Below are positions 49,701 to 61,941 of a stretch of DNA of 64,000 bases, one piece after another (position 1 is the first letter of the stretch; the number at the start of each line of letters is the position of its first letter). Both the position numbers and the translations under genes were made by a program. Under the pieces are notes generated by a model. The model was not told the DNA's origin. It did not search any database and saw only the letters and a list, made by a program, of their open reading frames with translations. The stretch is from Allacma fusca (taxonomy: Eukaryota > Arthropoda > Collembola > Symphypleona > Sminthuridae): the NCBI GenBank assembly GCA_947179485.1, contig OX359250.1, positions 11,514,539-11,578,538 of the forward strand. The letters are read 5' to 3'.

Positions 49701-52700
49701 AATAAACTTCCTTAACTGCATGCTAAATTTTCTGAACTTCAAGCTAAACTTTCTTAACTGCAAGCTAAACTTTCTTAACTGCAAGCTAAACTTTCTTAAC
49801 TGCAAGCTAAACTTCCTTAACTGCATGCTTAGTTTTCTTAACTGCAAGCTAAACTTTCTTAACTGCTAGCTAAACTTTCTTAACTGTTAGCTAAACTTTC
49901 CTAACTGGAAGCTAAACTTCCTTAACTGCCTGCTAAATGTTTTGAAATGCAAGCTAAACTTTCGTAACTGCAAGCTAAACTTTCTTTTCTGCAAGCTGAA
50001 CTTTCTTAACCGCAAGCTAAACTTTCCTAACTGCAAGCTAAACTTCCATAACCGCAGGCTGAACTTCCTTAACTGCATGCTTAATTTTCTAAACTGCAAG
50101 CTAAACTTTCTTAACTGGAAGCAAAGCTTTTTCAACTCCAAGTTAAACTTTCCCAACTGCAAGCTAAACTTTCTTAACTGCAAGCTAAATTTCCTTAACT
50201 GCATGCTAAATTTTTTGAACTGCAAGCTAAACTTTCTTTACTGCAAGCTAAACTTTCTTTACTGCAAGCTAAATTTTCTTAACTGCAAGCTAAACTTTTT
50301 TAACTCCAAGTTAAACTTTCCTAACTGCAAGCTTAATTTTCTTAACTGCAAGCTAAACTTTCCTAAATGCGAGCTAAATTTCCTTAACTGCAAACTAAGC
50401 TTTTTTAACTCCAAGTTAAACTTTCCTAACTGCAAGCTAAACTTTCTTATATGCAAACTAAACTTTCTTAACTGCAAGCAAAGCTTTTTTAACTCCAAGT
50501 TAAACTTTCGTAAGTACAAGCAAAGCTTTTTCAACTCCAAGTTAAACTTTTCTAACTGCAAGCTAAACTTTCTTAACTGCAAGCATTATTTTCTAAACTG
50601 CAAGCTAAACTTTCTTAACTGCAAGCTAAGCTTTTTTAACCCCAAGTTAAACTTTCCTAACTGCAAGCTAAACTTTTTTAACTGCGAGCTAAATTTTGTT
50701 AACTGCAAACTAAGCTTTTTTAACTCCAAGTTAAACTTTCCTAACTGCAAGCTAAACTTTCTCATATGCCAGCTAAACTTTCTTAACTGCAAGCAAATTT
50801 TTTTTAACTCCAAGTTAAACTTTCCTTACTGCAAGCAAAGCTTTTTTAACTCCAAGTTAAACTTTCCTAACTGGTGGCTAAACTTTCTTAACTGCAAGCT
50901 AAACTTTCTTAGCTGCAAGCAAACTTTCTGAACTGCAAAATAAACTTCCTTAACTGCATGCTAAATTTTCTGAACTTCAAGCTAAACTTTCCTAACTGCA
51001 AGCTAAACTTCCATAACTGCAGGCTAAACTTCCTTAACTGCATGCTTAATTTTTAAACTGCAAGCTAACCTTTCTTAACTGGAAGCTAAGCTTTTTTATC
51101 TCCAAGTTAAACTTTTCTAACTGCAAGCTAAACTTTCATAACTGGAAGCTTTACTTTCCTAACTGCAAGCTTTACTTTCCTAACTGCAAGCTAAATTTTC
51201 TTAACTGCAAACTAAGCTTTTTTAACTCCAAGTTAAACTTTCCTAACTGCAAGCTAAACTTTCTTATATGCCAGCTAAACTTTCTTAACTGCAAGCAAAG
51301 CTTTTTTAACTGCAAGCTAAACTTTCTTAGCTGCAAGCAAACTTTCTGAACTGCAAGATAAACTTCCTTAACTGCATGCTAAATTTTCTTAACTGCAAGC
51401 TAAGCTTTTTTATCTCCAACTTAAACTTTCCTATCTGCAAGCTAAACTTTCTTAACTGCAAGCTAAACTTCCTTAACTGCATGCTAAACTTTCTTAACTG
51501 CAAGCTAAACTTCCTTAACTGCATGCTTAGTTTTCTTAACTGCAAGCTAAACTTCCTTAACTGCATGCTTAGTTTTCTTAACTGCCTGCTAAATTTTTTG
51601 AAATGCAAGCTAAACTTTCGTAACTGCAAGCTAAACTTTCTTTTCTGCAAGCTAAACTTTCTTAACCGAGGCTAAGCTTTCTTAACTGCAAGCTAAACTT
51701 TCTTAACTGCAAGCTAAACTTTCTTAACTGCAAGCTAAACTTTCTTAACTGCAAGCTAATCTTTCTTAACTGCAAGCTAAACTTTCTTAACTGCAAGCTA
51801 AACTTTCTTAACTGCGAGCTAAATTTTGTTAACTGCAAGCAAAGCTTTTTTAACTCCAAGTTAAACTTTCCTTACTGCAAGCAAAGCTTTTTTAACTCCA
51901 AGTTAAACTTTCCTAACTGGTGGCTAAACTTTCTTAACTGCAAGCTAAACTTTCTTAGCTGCAAGCAAACTTTCTGAACTGCAAAATAAACTTCCTTAAC
52001 TGCATGCTAAATTTTCTGAACTTCAAGCTTAACTTTCCTAACTGCAAGCTAAACTTCCATAACTGCAGGCTAAACTTCCTTAACTGCATGCTTAATTTTT
52101 TAACTGCAAGCTAACCTTTCTTAACTGGAAGCTAAGCTTTTTTATCTCCAAGTTAAACTTTTCTAACTGCAAGCTAAACTTTCTTAACTGGAAGCTTTAC
52201 TTTCCTAACTGCAAGCTTTACTTTCCTAACTGCAAGCTAAATTTTCTTAACTGCAAACTAACCTTTTTTAACTCCAAGTTAAACTTTCCTAACTGCAAGC
52301 TAAACTTTCTTATATGCCAGCTAAACTTTCTTAACTGCAAGCAAAGCTTTTTTAACTCCAAGTTAAACTTTCCTTACTGCAAGCTAAACTTTCTTAACTG
52401 CAAGCTAAACTTTCTTAACTGCAAGCTAAACTTCCTTAACTGCATGCTTAGTTTTCTTAACTGCAAGCTAAACTTTCTTAACTGCTAGCTAAACTTTCTT
52501 AACTGTTAGCTAAACTTTCCTAACTGGAAGCTAAACTTCCTTAACTGCCTGCTAAATGTTTTGAAATGCAAGCTAAACTTTCGTAACTGCAAGCTAAACT
52601 TTCTTTTCTGCAAGCTGAACTTTCTTAACCGCAAGCTAAACTTTCCTAACTGCAAGCTAAACTTCCATAACCGCAGGCTGAACTTCCTTAACTGCATGCT

Positions 52701-55530
52701 TAATTTTCTAAACTGCAAGCTAAACTTTCTTAACTGGAAGCAAAGCTTTTTCAACTCCAAGTTAAACTTTCCCAACTGCAAGCTAAACTTTCTTAACTGC
52801 AAGCTAAACTTCCTTAACTGCATGCTAAATTTTTTGAACTGCAAGCTAAACTTTCTTTACTGCAAGCTAAACTTTCTTTACTGCAAGCTAAATTTTCTTA
52901 ACTGCAAGCTAAACTTTTTTAACTCCAAGTTAAACTTTCCTAACTGCAAGCTTAATTTTCTTAACTGCAAGCTAAACTTTCCTAACTGCGAGCTAAATTT
53001 CCTTAACTGCAAACTAAGCTTTTTTAACTCCAAGTTAAACTTTCCTAACTGCAAGCTAAACTTTCTTATATGCAAACTAAACTTTCTTAACTGCAAGCAA
53101 AGCTTTTTTAACTCCAAGTTAAACTTTCGTAAGTGCAAGCAAAGCTTTTTCAACTCCAAGTTAAACTTTTCTAACTGCAAGCTAAACTTTCTTAACTGCA
53201 AGCATTATTTTCTAAACTGCAAGCTAAACTTTCTTAACTGCAAGCTAAGCTTTTTTAACCCCAAGTTAAACTTTCCTAACTGCAAGCTAAACTTTTTTAA
53301 CTGCGAGCTAAATTTTGTTAACTGCAAACTAAGCTTTTTTAACTCCAAGTTAAACTTTCCTAAATGCAAGCTAAACTTTCTCATATGCCAGCTAAGCTTT
53401 CTTAACTGCAAGCAAAGCTTTTTTAACTCCAAGTTAAACTTTCCTTACTGCAAGCAAAGCTTTTTTAACTCCAAGTTAAACTTTCCTAACTGGTGGCTAA
53501 ACTTTCTTAACTGCAAGCTAAACTTTCTTAGCTGCAAGCAAACTTTCTGAACTGCAAAATAAACTTCCTTAACTGCATGCTAAATTTTCTGAACTTCAAG
53601 CTAAACTTTCCTAACTGCAAGCTAAACTTCCATAACTGCAGGCTAAACTTCCTTAACTGCATGCTTAGTTTTTAAACTGCAAGCTAACCTTTCTTAACTG
53701 GAAGCTAAGCTTTTTTATCTCCAAGTTAAACTTTTCTAACTGCAAGCTAAACTTTCTTAACTGGAAGCTTTACTTTCCTAACTGCAAGCTTTACTTTCCT
53801 AACTGCAAGCTAAATTTTCTTAACTGCAAACTAAGCTTTTTTAACTCCAAGTTAAACTTTCCTAACTGCAAGCTAAACTTTCTTATATGCCAGCTAAACT
53901 TTCTTAACTGCAAGCAAAGCTTTTTTAACTCCAAGTTAAACTTTCCTTACTGCAAGCAAAACTTTTTTAACTCCAAGTTAAACTTTCCTAACTGGTGGCT
54001 AAACTTTCTTAACTGCAAGCTAAACTTTCTTAGCTGCAAGCAAACTTTCTGAACTGCAAGATAAACTTCCTTAACTGCATGCTAAATTTTCTTAACTGCA
54101 AGCTAAGCTTTTTTATCTCCAACTTAAACTTTCCTATCTGCAAGCTAAACTTTCTTAACTGCAAGCTAAACTTCCTTAACTGCATGCTAAACTTTCTTAA
54201 CTGCAAGCTAAACTTCCTTAACTGCATGCTTAGTTTTCTTAACTGCAAGCTAAACTTCCTTAACTGCATGCTTAGTTTTCTTAACTGCCTGCTAAATTTT
54301 TTGAAATGCAAGCTAAACTTTCGTAACTGCAAGCTAAACTTTCGTAACTGCAAGCTAAACTTTCTTTTCTGCAAGCTAAACTTTCTTAACCGAGGCTAAG
54401 CTTTCTTAACTGCAAGCTAAACTTTCTTAACTGCAAGCTAAACTTTCTTAACTGCAAGCTAAATTTTCTTAACTGCAAGCTAAACTTTCTTAACTGCAAG
54501 CTAAACTTTCTTAACTGCGAGCTAAATTTTGTTAACTGCAAGCAAAGCTTTTTTAACTCCAAGTTAAACTTTCCTTACTGCAAGCAAAGCTTTTTTAACT
54601 CCAAGTTAAACTTTCCTAACTGGTGGCTAAACTTTCTTAACTGCAAGCTAAACTTTCTTAGCTGCAAGCAAACTTTCTGAACTGCAAAATAAACTTCCTT
54701 AACTGCATGCTAAATTTTCTGAACTTCAAGCTAAACTTTCCTAACTGCAAGCTAAACTTCCATAACTGCAGGCTAAACTTCCTTAACTGCATGCTTAATT
54801 TTTTAACTGCAAGCTAACCTTTCTTAACTGGAAGCTAAGCTTTTTTATCTCCAAGTTAAACTTTTCTAACTGCAAGCTAAACTTTCTTAACTGGAAGCTT
54901 TACTTTCCTAACTGCAAGCTTTACTTTCCTAACTGCAAGCTAAATTTTCTTAACTGCAAACTAAGCTTTTTTAACTCCAAGTTAAACTTTCCTAACTGCA
55001 AGCTAAACTTTCTTATATGCCAGCTAAACTTTCTTAACTGCAAGCAAAGCTTTTTTAACTCCAAGTTAAACTTTCCTTACTGCAAGCAAAACTTTTTTAA
55101 CTCCAAGTTAAACTTTCCTAACTGGTGGCTAAACTTTCTTAACTGCAAGCTAAACTTTCTTAGCTGCAAGCAAACTTTCTGAACTGCAAGATAAACTTCC
55201 TTAACTGCATGCTAAATTTTCTTAACTGCAAGCTAAGCTTTTTTATCTCCAACTTGAACTTTCCTATCTGCAAGCTAAACTTTCTTAACTGCAAGCTAAA
55301 CTTCCTTAACTGCATGCTAAACTTTCTTAACTGCAAGCTAAACTTTCCTAACTGCAAGCTAAACTTTCTTATATGCCAGCTAAACTTTCTTAACTGCAAG
55401 CAAAGCTTTTTTAACTCCAAGTTAAACTTTCCTTACTGCAAGCAAAACTTTTTTAACTCCAAGTTAAACTTTCCTAACTGGTGGCTAAACTTTCTTAACT
55501 GCAAGCTAAACTTTCTTAGCTGCAAGCAAA
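49701..55530 (+). repeat. Satellite domain 7: 2,619-bp higher-order repeat
   Basis: 49887-50931 repeats at 52506-53550 (offset 2,619 bp, 125 monomers minus 6), and both give a 329-codon frame. The distal part recurs at 51327-51675 and 54030-54399 with one extra monomer in the second copy and one more insertion, then in shortened form at about 55160 and 55516. GCTTTACTTTCC monomers are common only from here rightwards. Confidence 0.84.
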
Positions 55531-55830
55531 CTTTCTGAACTGCAAGATAAACTTCCTTAACTGCATGCTAAATTTTCTTAACTGCAAGCTAAGCTTTTTT
55601 ATCTCCAACTTGAACTTTCCTATCTGCAAGCTAAACTTTCTTAACTGCAAGCTAAACTTCCTTAACTGCATGCTAAACTTTCTTAACTGCAAGCTAAACT
55701 TCCTTAACTGCATGCTTAGTTTTCTTAACTGCCTGCTAAATTTTTTGAAATGCAAGCTAAACTTTCGTAACTGCAAGCTAAACTTTCTTTTCTGCAAGCT
55801 AAACTTTCTTAACCGAGGCTAAGCTTTCTT

Positions 55831-56061
55831 AACTGCAAGCTAAACTTTCTTAACTGCAAGCTAAACTTTCTTAACTGCAAGCTAAACTTTCTTAACTGCA
55901 AGCTAAACTTTCTTAACTGCAAGCTAAACTTTCTTAACTGCAAGCTAAACTTTCTTAACTGCAAGCTAAACTTTCTTAACTGCAAGCTAAACTTTCTTAA
56001 CTGCAAGCTAAACTTTCTTAACTGCAAGCTAAACTTTCTTAACTGCAAGCTAAACTTTCTT
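55831..56061 (+). repeat. Homogeneous run of 11 canonical monomers
   Basis: Eleven consecutive identical 21-bp monomers, bounded by the AACCGAGG marker monomer and its following GCTAAGCTTTC tail on the left and a GCTTAGCTTTCC monomer on the right. Confidence 0.92.
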
Positions 56062-57127
56062 AACTGCAAGCTTAGCTTTCCTTTTTGCAAGCTGATTTTT
56101 CGTAACTGCAAGCTAAACTTTATTAACTGCAAGCTTAACTTCCTTAACTGCATGCTTAGTTTTCTTAACTGCAAGCTAAACTTTCTTAACTGCTAGCTAA
56201 ATTTCCTAACTGGAAGCTAAACTTCCTTAACTGCCTGCTAAAATTTTTGAAATGCAAGCTAAACTTTCGTAACTGCAAGCTCAACTTTCTTAACCGAGGC
56301 TAAGCTTTCTTAACTGCAAGCTTAACTTTCTTAACTGCAAGCTAAACTTTCTTAACTGCAAGCTAAACTTTCTTAACTGCAAGCTTAGCTTTCCTTTTTG
56401 CAAGCTAATTTTTCTTAAATGCAAGCTAAGCTTTCTTAACTGCAAGCTAAGCTTTCCTAACTGCAAGCTTTACTTTCCTAACTGCAATCTAAACTTTCTT
56501 AACTGCAAGCTAAGCTTTTTAACCCCAAGTTAAACTTTCCTAACTGCAAGCTAAACTTTCTTAACTGCGAGCTAAATTTTCTTAACTGCAAACTAAGCTT
56601 TTTTAACTCCAAGTTAAACTTTCCTAACTGCAAGCTAAACTTTCTTATATGCCAGCTAAACTTTCTTAACTGCAAGCAAAGCTTTTTTACCTCCAAGTTA
56701 AACTTTCTTAACTGCAAGCTAAACTTTCTTAACTGCGAGCAAAGCTTTTTTAACTCCAAGTTAAACTTTCCTAACTGGTGGCTAAACTTTCTTAACTGCA
56801 AGCTAAACTTTCTTAGCTGCAAGCAAACTTTCTGAACTGCAAGATAAACTTCCTTAACTGCATGCTAAATTTTCTTAACTGCAAGCTAAGCTTTTTTATC
56901 TCCAACTTGAACTTTCCTATCTGCAAGCTAAACTTTCTTAACTGCAAGCTAAACTTCCTTAACTGCATGCTAAACTTTCTTAACTGCAAGCTAAACTTCC
57001 TTAACTGCATGCTTAGTTTTCTTAACTGCCTGCTAAATTTTTTGAAATGCAAGCTAAACTTTCGTAACTGCAAGCTAAACTTTCTTTTCTGCAAGCTAAA
57101 CTTTCTTAACCGAGGCTAAGCTTTCTT

Positions 57128-57379
57128 AACTGCAAGCTAAACTTTCTTAACTGCAAGCTAAACTTTCTTAACTGCAAGCTAAACTTTCTTAACTGCAAGC
57201 TAAACTTTCTTAACTGCAAGCTAAACTTTCTTAACTGCAAGCTAAACTTTCTTAACTGCAAGCTAAACTTTCTTAACTGCAAGCTAAACTTTCTTAACTG
57301 CAAGCTAAACTTTCTTAACTGCAAGCTAAACTTTCTTAACTGCAAGCTAAACTTTCTTAACTGCAAGCTAAACTTTCTT
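57128..57379 (+). repeat. Homogeneous run of 12 canonical monomers
   Basis: Twelve consecutive identical 21-bp monomers with the same flanks as the run at 55831; the longest perfect run I found. Confidence 0.92.
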
Positions 57380-58613
57380 AACTGCAAGCTTAGCTTTCCT
57401 TTTTGCAAGCTGATTTTTCGTAACTGCAAGCTAAACTTTATTAACTGCAAGCTTAACTTCCTTAACTGCATGCTTAGTTTTCTTAACTGCAAGCTAAACT
57501 TTCTTAACTGCTAGCTAAATTTCCTAACTGGAAGCTAAACTTCCTTAACTGCCTGCTAAAATTTTTGAAATGCAAGCTAAACTTTCGTAACTGCAAGCTA
57601 AACTTTCTTAACCGAGGCTAAGCTTTCTTAACTGCAAGCTTAACTTTCTTAACTGCAAGCTAAACTTTCTTAACTGCAAGCTAAACTTTCTTAACTGCAA
57701 GCTTAGCTTTCCTTTTTGCAAGCTAATTTTTCTTAAATGCAAGCTAAGCTTTCTTAACTGCAAGCTAAGCTTTCCTAACTGCAAGCTTTACTTTCCTAAC
57801 TGCAATCTAAACTTTCTTAACTGCAAGCTAAGCTTTTTAACCCCAAGTTAAACTTTCCTAACTGCAAGCTAAACTTTCTTAACTGCGAGCAAAATTTTCT
57901 TAACTGCAAACTAAGCTTTTTTAACTCCAAGTTCAACTTTCCTAACTGCAAGCTAAACTTTCTTATATGCCAGCTAAACTTTCTTAACTGCAAGCAAAGC
58001 TTTTTTACCTCCAAGTTAAACTTTCTTAACTGCAAGCTAAACTTTCTTAACTGCGAGCTAAATTTCCTTAACTGCTCACTAAGCTTTTTTAACTCCAAGT
58101 TAAACTTTCCTAACTGCAAGCTAAACTTTCTTATATGCAAACTAAACTTTCTTAACTGCAAGCAAAACTTTCGTAAGTGCAAGCAAAGCTTTTTCAACTC
58201 CAAGTAAAACTTTTCTAACTGCAAGCTAAACTTTCTTAACTGCAAGCTTTACTTTCTTAACTGCAAGCTTAACTTTCTTAACTGCAAGCTAAACTTTCTT
58301 AACTGCAAGCTAAACTTTCTTAACTGCAAGCTTAGCTTTCCTTTTTGCAAGCTAATTTTTCTTAACTGCAAGCTAAGCTTTCTTAACTGCAAGCTAAGCT
58401 TTCCTAACTGCAAGCTTTACTTTCCTAACTGCAATCTAAACTTTCTTAACTGCAAGCTAAGCTTTTTAACCCCAAGTTAAACTTTCCTAACTGCAAGCTA
58501 AACTTTCTTAACTGCATGCTAAACTTTCTTAACTGCAAGCTAAACTTCCTTAACTGCAAGCTAAACTTTCTTTTCTGCAAGCTAAACTTTCTTAACCGAG
58601 GCTAAGCTTTCTT

Positions 58614-58760
58614 AACTGCAAGCTAAACTTTCTTAACTGCAAGCTAAACTTTCTTAACTGCAAGCTAAACTTTCTTAACTGCAAGCTAAACTTTCTTAAC
58701 TGCAAGCTAAACTTTCTTAACTGCAAGCTAAACTTTCTTAACTGCAAGCTAAACTTTCTT
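58614..58760 (+). repeat. Homogeneous run of 7 canonical monomers
   Basis: Seven identical monomers in the equivalent position of the next higher-order repeat copy, with the same flanks. Confidence 0.9.
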
Positions 58761-59596
58761 AACTGCAAGCTTAGCTTTCCTTTTTGCAAGCTGATTTTTC
58801 GTAACTGCAAGCTAAACTTTATTAACTGCAAGCTTAACTTCCTTAACTGCATGCTTAGTTTTCTTAACTGCAAGCTAAACTTTCTTAACTGCTAGCTAAA
58901 TTTCCTAACTGGAAGCTAAACTTCCTTAACTGCCTGCTAAAATTTTTGAAATGCAAGCTAAACTTTCGTAACTGCAAGCTAAACTTTCTTAACCGAGGCT
59001 AAGCTTTCTTAACTGCAAGCTTAACTTTCTTAACTGCAAGCTAAACTTTCTTAACTGCAAGCTAAACTTTCTTAACTGCAAGCTTAGCTTTCCTTTTTGC
59101 AAGCTAATTTTTCTTAACTGCAAGCTAAGCTTTCTTAACTGCAAGCTAAGCTTTCCTAACTGCAAGCTTTACTTTCCTAACTGCAATCTAAACTTTCTTA
59201 ACTGCAAGCTAAGCTTTTTAACCCCAAGTTAAACTTTCCTAACTGCAAGCTAAACTTTCTTAACTGCGAGCTAAATTTTCTTAACTGCAAACTAAGCTTT
59301 TTTAACTCCAAGTTAAACTTTCCTAACTGCAAGCTAAACTTTCTTATATGCCAGCTAAACTTTCTTAACTGCAAGCAAAGCTTTTTTACCTCCAAGTTAA
59401 ACTTTCTTAACTGCAAGCTAAACTTTCTTAACTGCGAGCTAAATTTCCTTAACTGCTCACTAAGCTTTTTTAACTCCAAGTTAAACTTTCCTAACTGCAA
59501 GCTAAACTTTCTTATATGCAAACTAAACTTTCTTAACTGCAAGCTAAACTTTCTTTTCTGCAAGCTAAACTTTCTTAACCGAGGCTAAGCTTTCTT

Positions 59597-59743
59597 AACT
59601 GCAAGCTAAACTTTCTTAACTGCAAGCTAAACTTTCTTAACTGCAAGCTAAACTTTCTTAACTGCAAGCTAAACTTTCTTAACTGCAAGCTAAACTTTCT
59701 TAACTGCAAGCTAAACTTTCTTAACTGCAAGCTAAACTTTCTT
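59597..59743 (+). repeat. Homogeneous run of 7 canonical monomers (second copy)
   Basis: Seven identical monomers in the equivalent position of the following copy, with the same flanks and the same length as at 58614. Confidence 0.9.
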
Positions 59744-61941
59744 AACTGCAAGCTTAGCTTTCCTTTTTGCAAGCTGATTTTTCGTAACTGCAAGCTAAAC
59801 TTTATTAACTGCAAGCTTAACTTCCTTAACTGCATGCTTAGTTTTCTTAACTGCAAGCTAAACTTTCTTAACTGCTAGCTAAATTTCCTAACTGGAAGCT
59901 AAACTTCCTTAACTGCCTGCTAAAATTTTTGAAATGCAAGCTAAACTTTCGTAACTGCAAGCTAAACTTTCTTAACCGAGGCTAAGCTTTCTTAACTGCA
60001 AGCTTAACTTTCTTAACTGCAAGCTAAACTTTCTTAACTGCAAGCTAAACTTTCTTAACTGCAAGCTTAGCTTTCCTTTTTGCAAGCTAATTTTTCTTAA
60101 CTGCAAGCTAAGCTTTCTTAACTGCAAGCTAAGCTTTCCTAACTGCAAGCTTTACTTTCCTAACTGCAATCTAAACTTTCTTAACTGCAAGCTAAGCTTT
60201 TTAACCCCAAGTTAAACTTTCCTAACTGCAAGCTAAACTTTCTTAACTGCGAGCTAAATTTTCTTAACTGCAAACTAAGCTTTTTTAACTCCAAGTTAAA
60301 CTTTCCTAACTGCAAGCTAAACTTTCTTATATGCCAGCTAAACTTTCTTAACTGCAAGCAAAGCTTTTTTACCTCCAAGTTAAACTTTCTTAACTGCAAG
60401 CTAAACTTTCTTAACTGCGAGCTAAATTTCCTTAACTGCTCACTAAGCTTTTTTAACTCCAAGTTAAACTTTCCTAACTGCAAGCTAAACTTTCTTATAT
60501 GCAAACTAAACTTTCTTAACTGCAAGCAAAACTTTCTTAAGTGCAAGCAAAGCTTTTTCAACTCCAAGTAAAACTTTTCTAACTGCAAGCTAAACTTTCT
60601 TAACTGCAAGCTTTACTTTCTTAACTGCAAGCTTAACTTTCTTAACTGCAAGCTAAACTTTCTTAACTGCAAGCTTAGCTTTCCTTTTTGCAAGCTGATT
60701 TTTCGTAACTGCAAGCTAAACTTTATTAACTGCAAGCTTAACTTCCTTAACTGCATGCTTAGTTTTCTTAACTGCAAGCTAAACTTTCTTAACTGCTAGC
60801 TAAATTTCCTAACTGGAAGCTAAACTTCCTTAACTGCCTGCTAAAATTTTTGAAATGCAAGCTAAACTTTCGTAACTGCAAGCTAAACTTTCTTAACCGA
60901 GGCTAAGCTTTCTTAACTGCAAGCTTAACTTTCTTAACTGCAAGCTAAACTTTCTTAACTGCAAGCTAAACTTTCTTAACTGCAAGCTTAGCTTTCCTTT
61001 TTGCAAGCTAATTTTTCTTAACTGCAAGCTAAGCTTTCTTAACTGCAAGCTAAGCTTTCCTAACTGCAAGCTTTACTTTCCTAACTGCAATCTAAACTTT
61101 CTTAACTGCAAGCTAAGCTTTTTAACCCCAAGTTAAACTTTCCTAACTGCAAGCTAAACTTTCTTAACTGCGAGCTAAATTTTCTTAACTGCAAACTAAG
61201 CTTTTTTAACTCCAAGTTAAACTTTCCTAACTGCAAGCTAAACTTTCTTATATGCCAGCTAAACTTTCTTAACTGCAAGCAAAGCTTTTTTACCTCCAAG
61301 TTAAACTTTCTTAACTGCAAGCTAAACTTTCTTAACTGCGAGCTAAATTTCCTTAACTGCTCACTAAGCTTTTTTAACTCCAAGTTAAACTTTCCTAACT
61401 GCAAGCTAAACTTTCTTATATGCAAACTAAACTTTCTTAACTGCAAGCAAAACTTTCTTAAGTGCAAGCAAAGCTTTTTCAACTCCAAGTAAAACTTTTC
61501 TAACTGCAAGCTAAACTTTCTTAACTGCAAGCTTTACTTTCTTAACTGCAAGCTTAACTTTCTTAACTGCAAGCTAAACTTTCTTAACTGCAAGCTAAAC
61601 TTTCTTAACTGCAAGCTTAGCTTTCCTTTTTGCAAGCTAATTTTTCTTAACTGCAAGCTAAGCTTTCTTAACTGCAAGCTAAGCTTTCCTAACTGCAAGC
61701 TTTACTTTCCTAACTGCAATCTAAACTTTCTTAACTGCAAGCTAAGCTTTTTAACCCCAAGTTAAACTTTCCTAACTGCAAGCTAAACTTTCTTAACTGC
61801 ATGCTAAACTTTCTTAACTGCAAGCTAAACTTCCTTAACTGCATGCTTAGTTTTCTTAACTGCCTGCTAAATTTTTTGAAATGCAAGCTAAACTTTCGTA
61901 ACTGCAAGCTAAACTTTCTTTTCTGCAAGCTAAACTTTCTT

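Larger units (their letters stand above)
55531..61940 (+). repeat. Satellite domain 8: 1,297-, 983- and 921-bp higher-order repeats
   Basis: 55516-55797 repeats at 56813-57094 (offset 1,297 bp); 58592-58873 at 59575-59856 (983 bp); 60181-60609 at 61102-61530 (921 bp, identical 142-residue antisense translations). Copies are marked by the 20-bp monomer containing AACCGAGGCTAAGC, and they contain runs of unmutated monomers whose copy number differs between copies. Confidence 0.87.
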
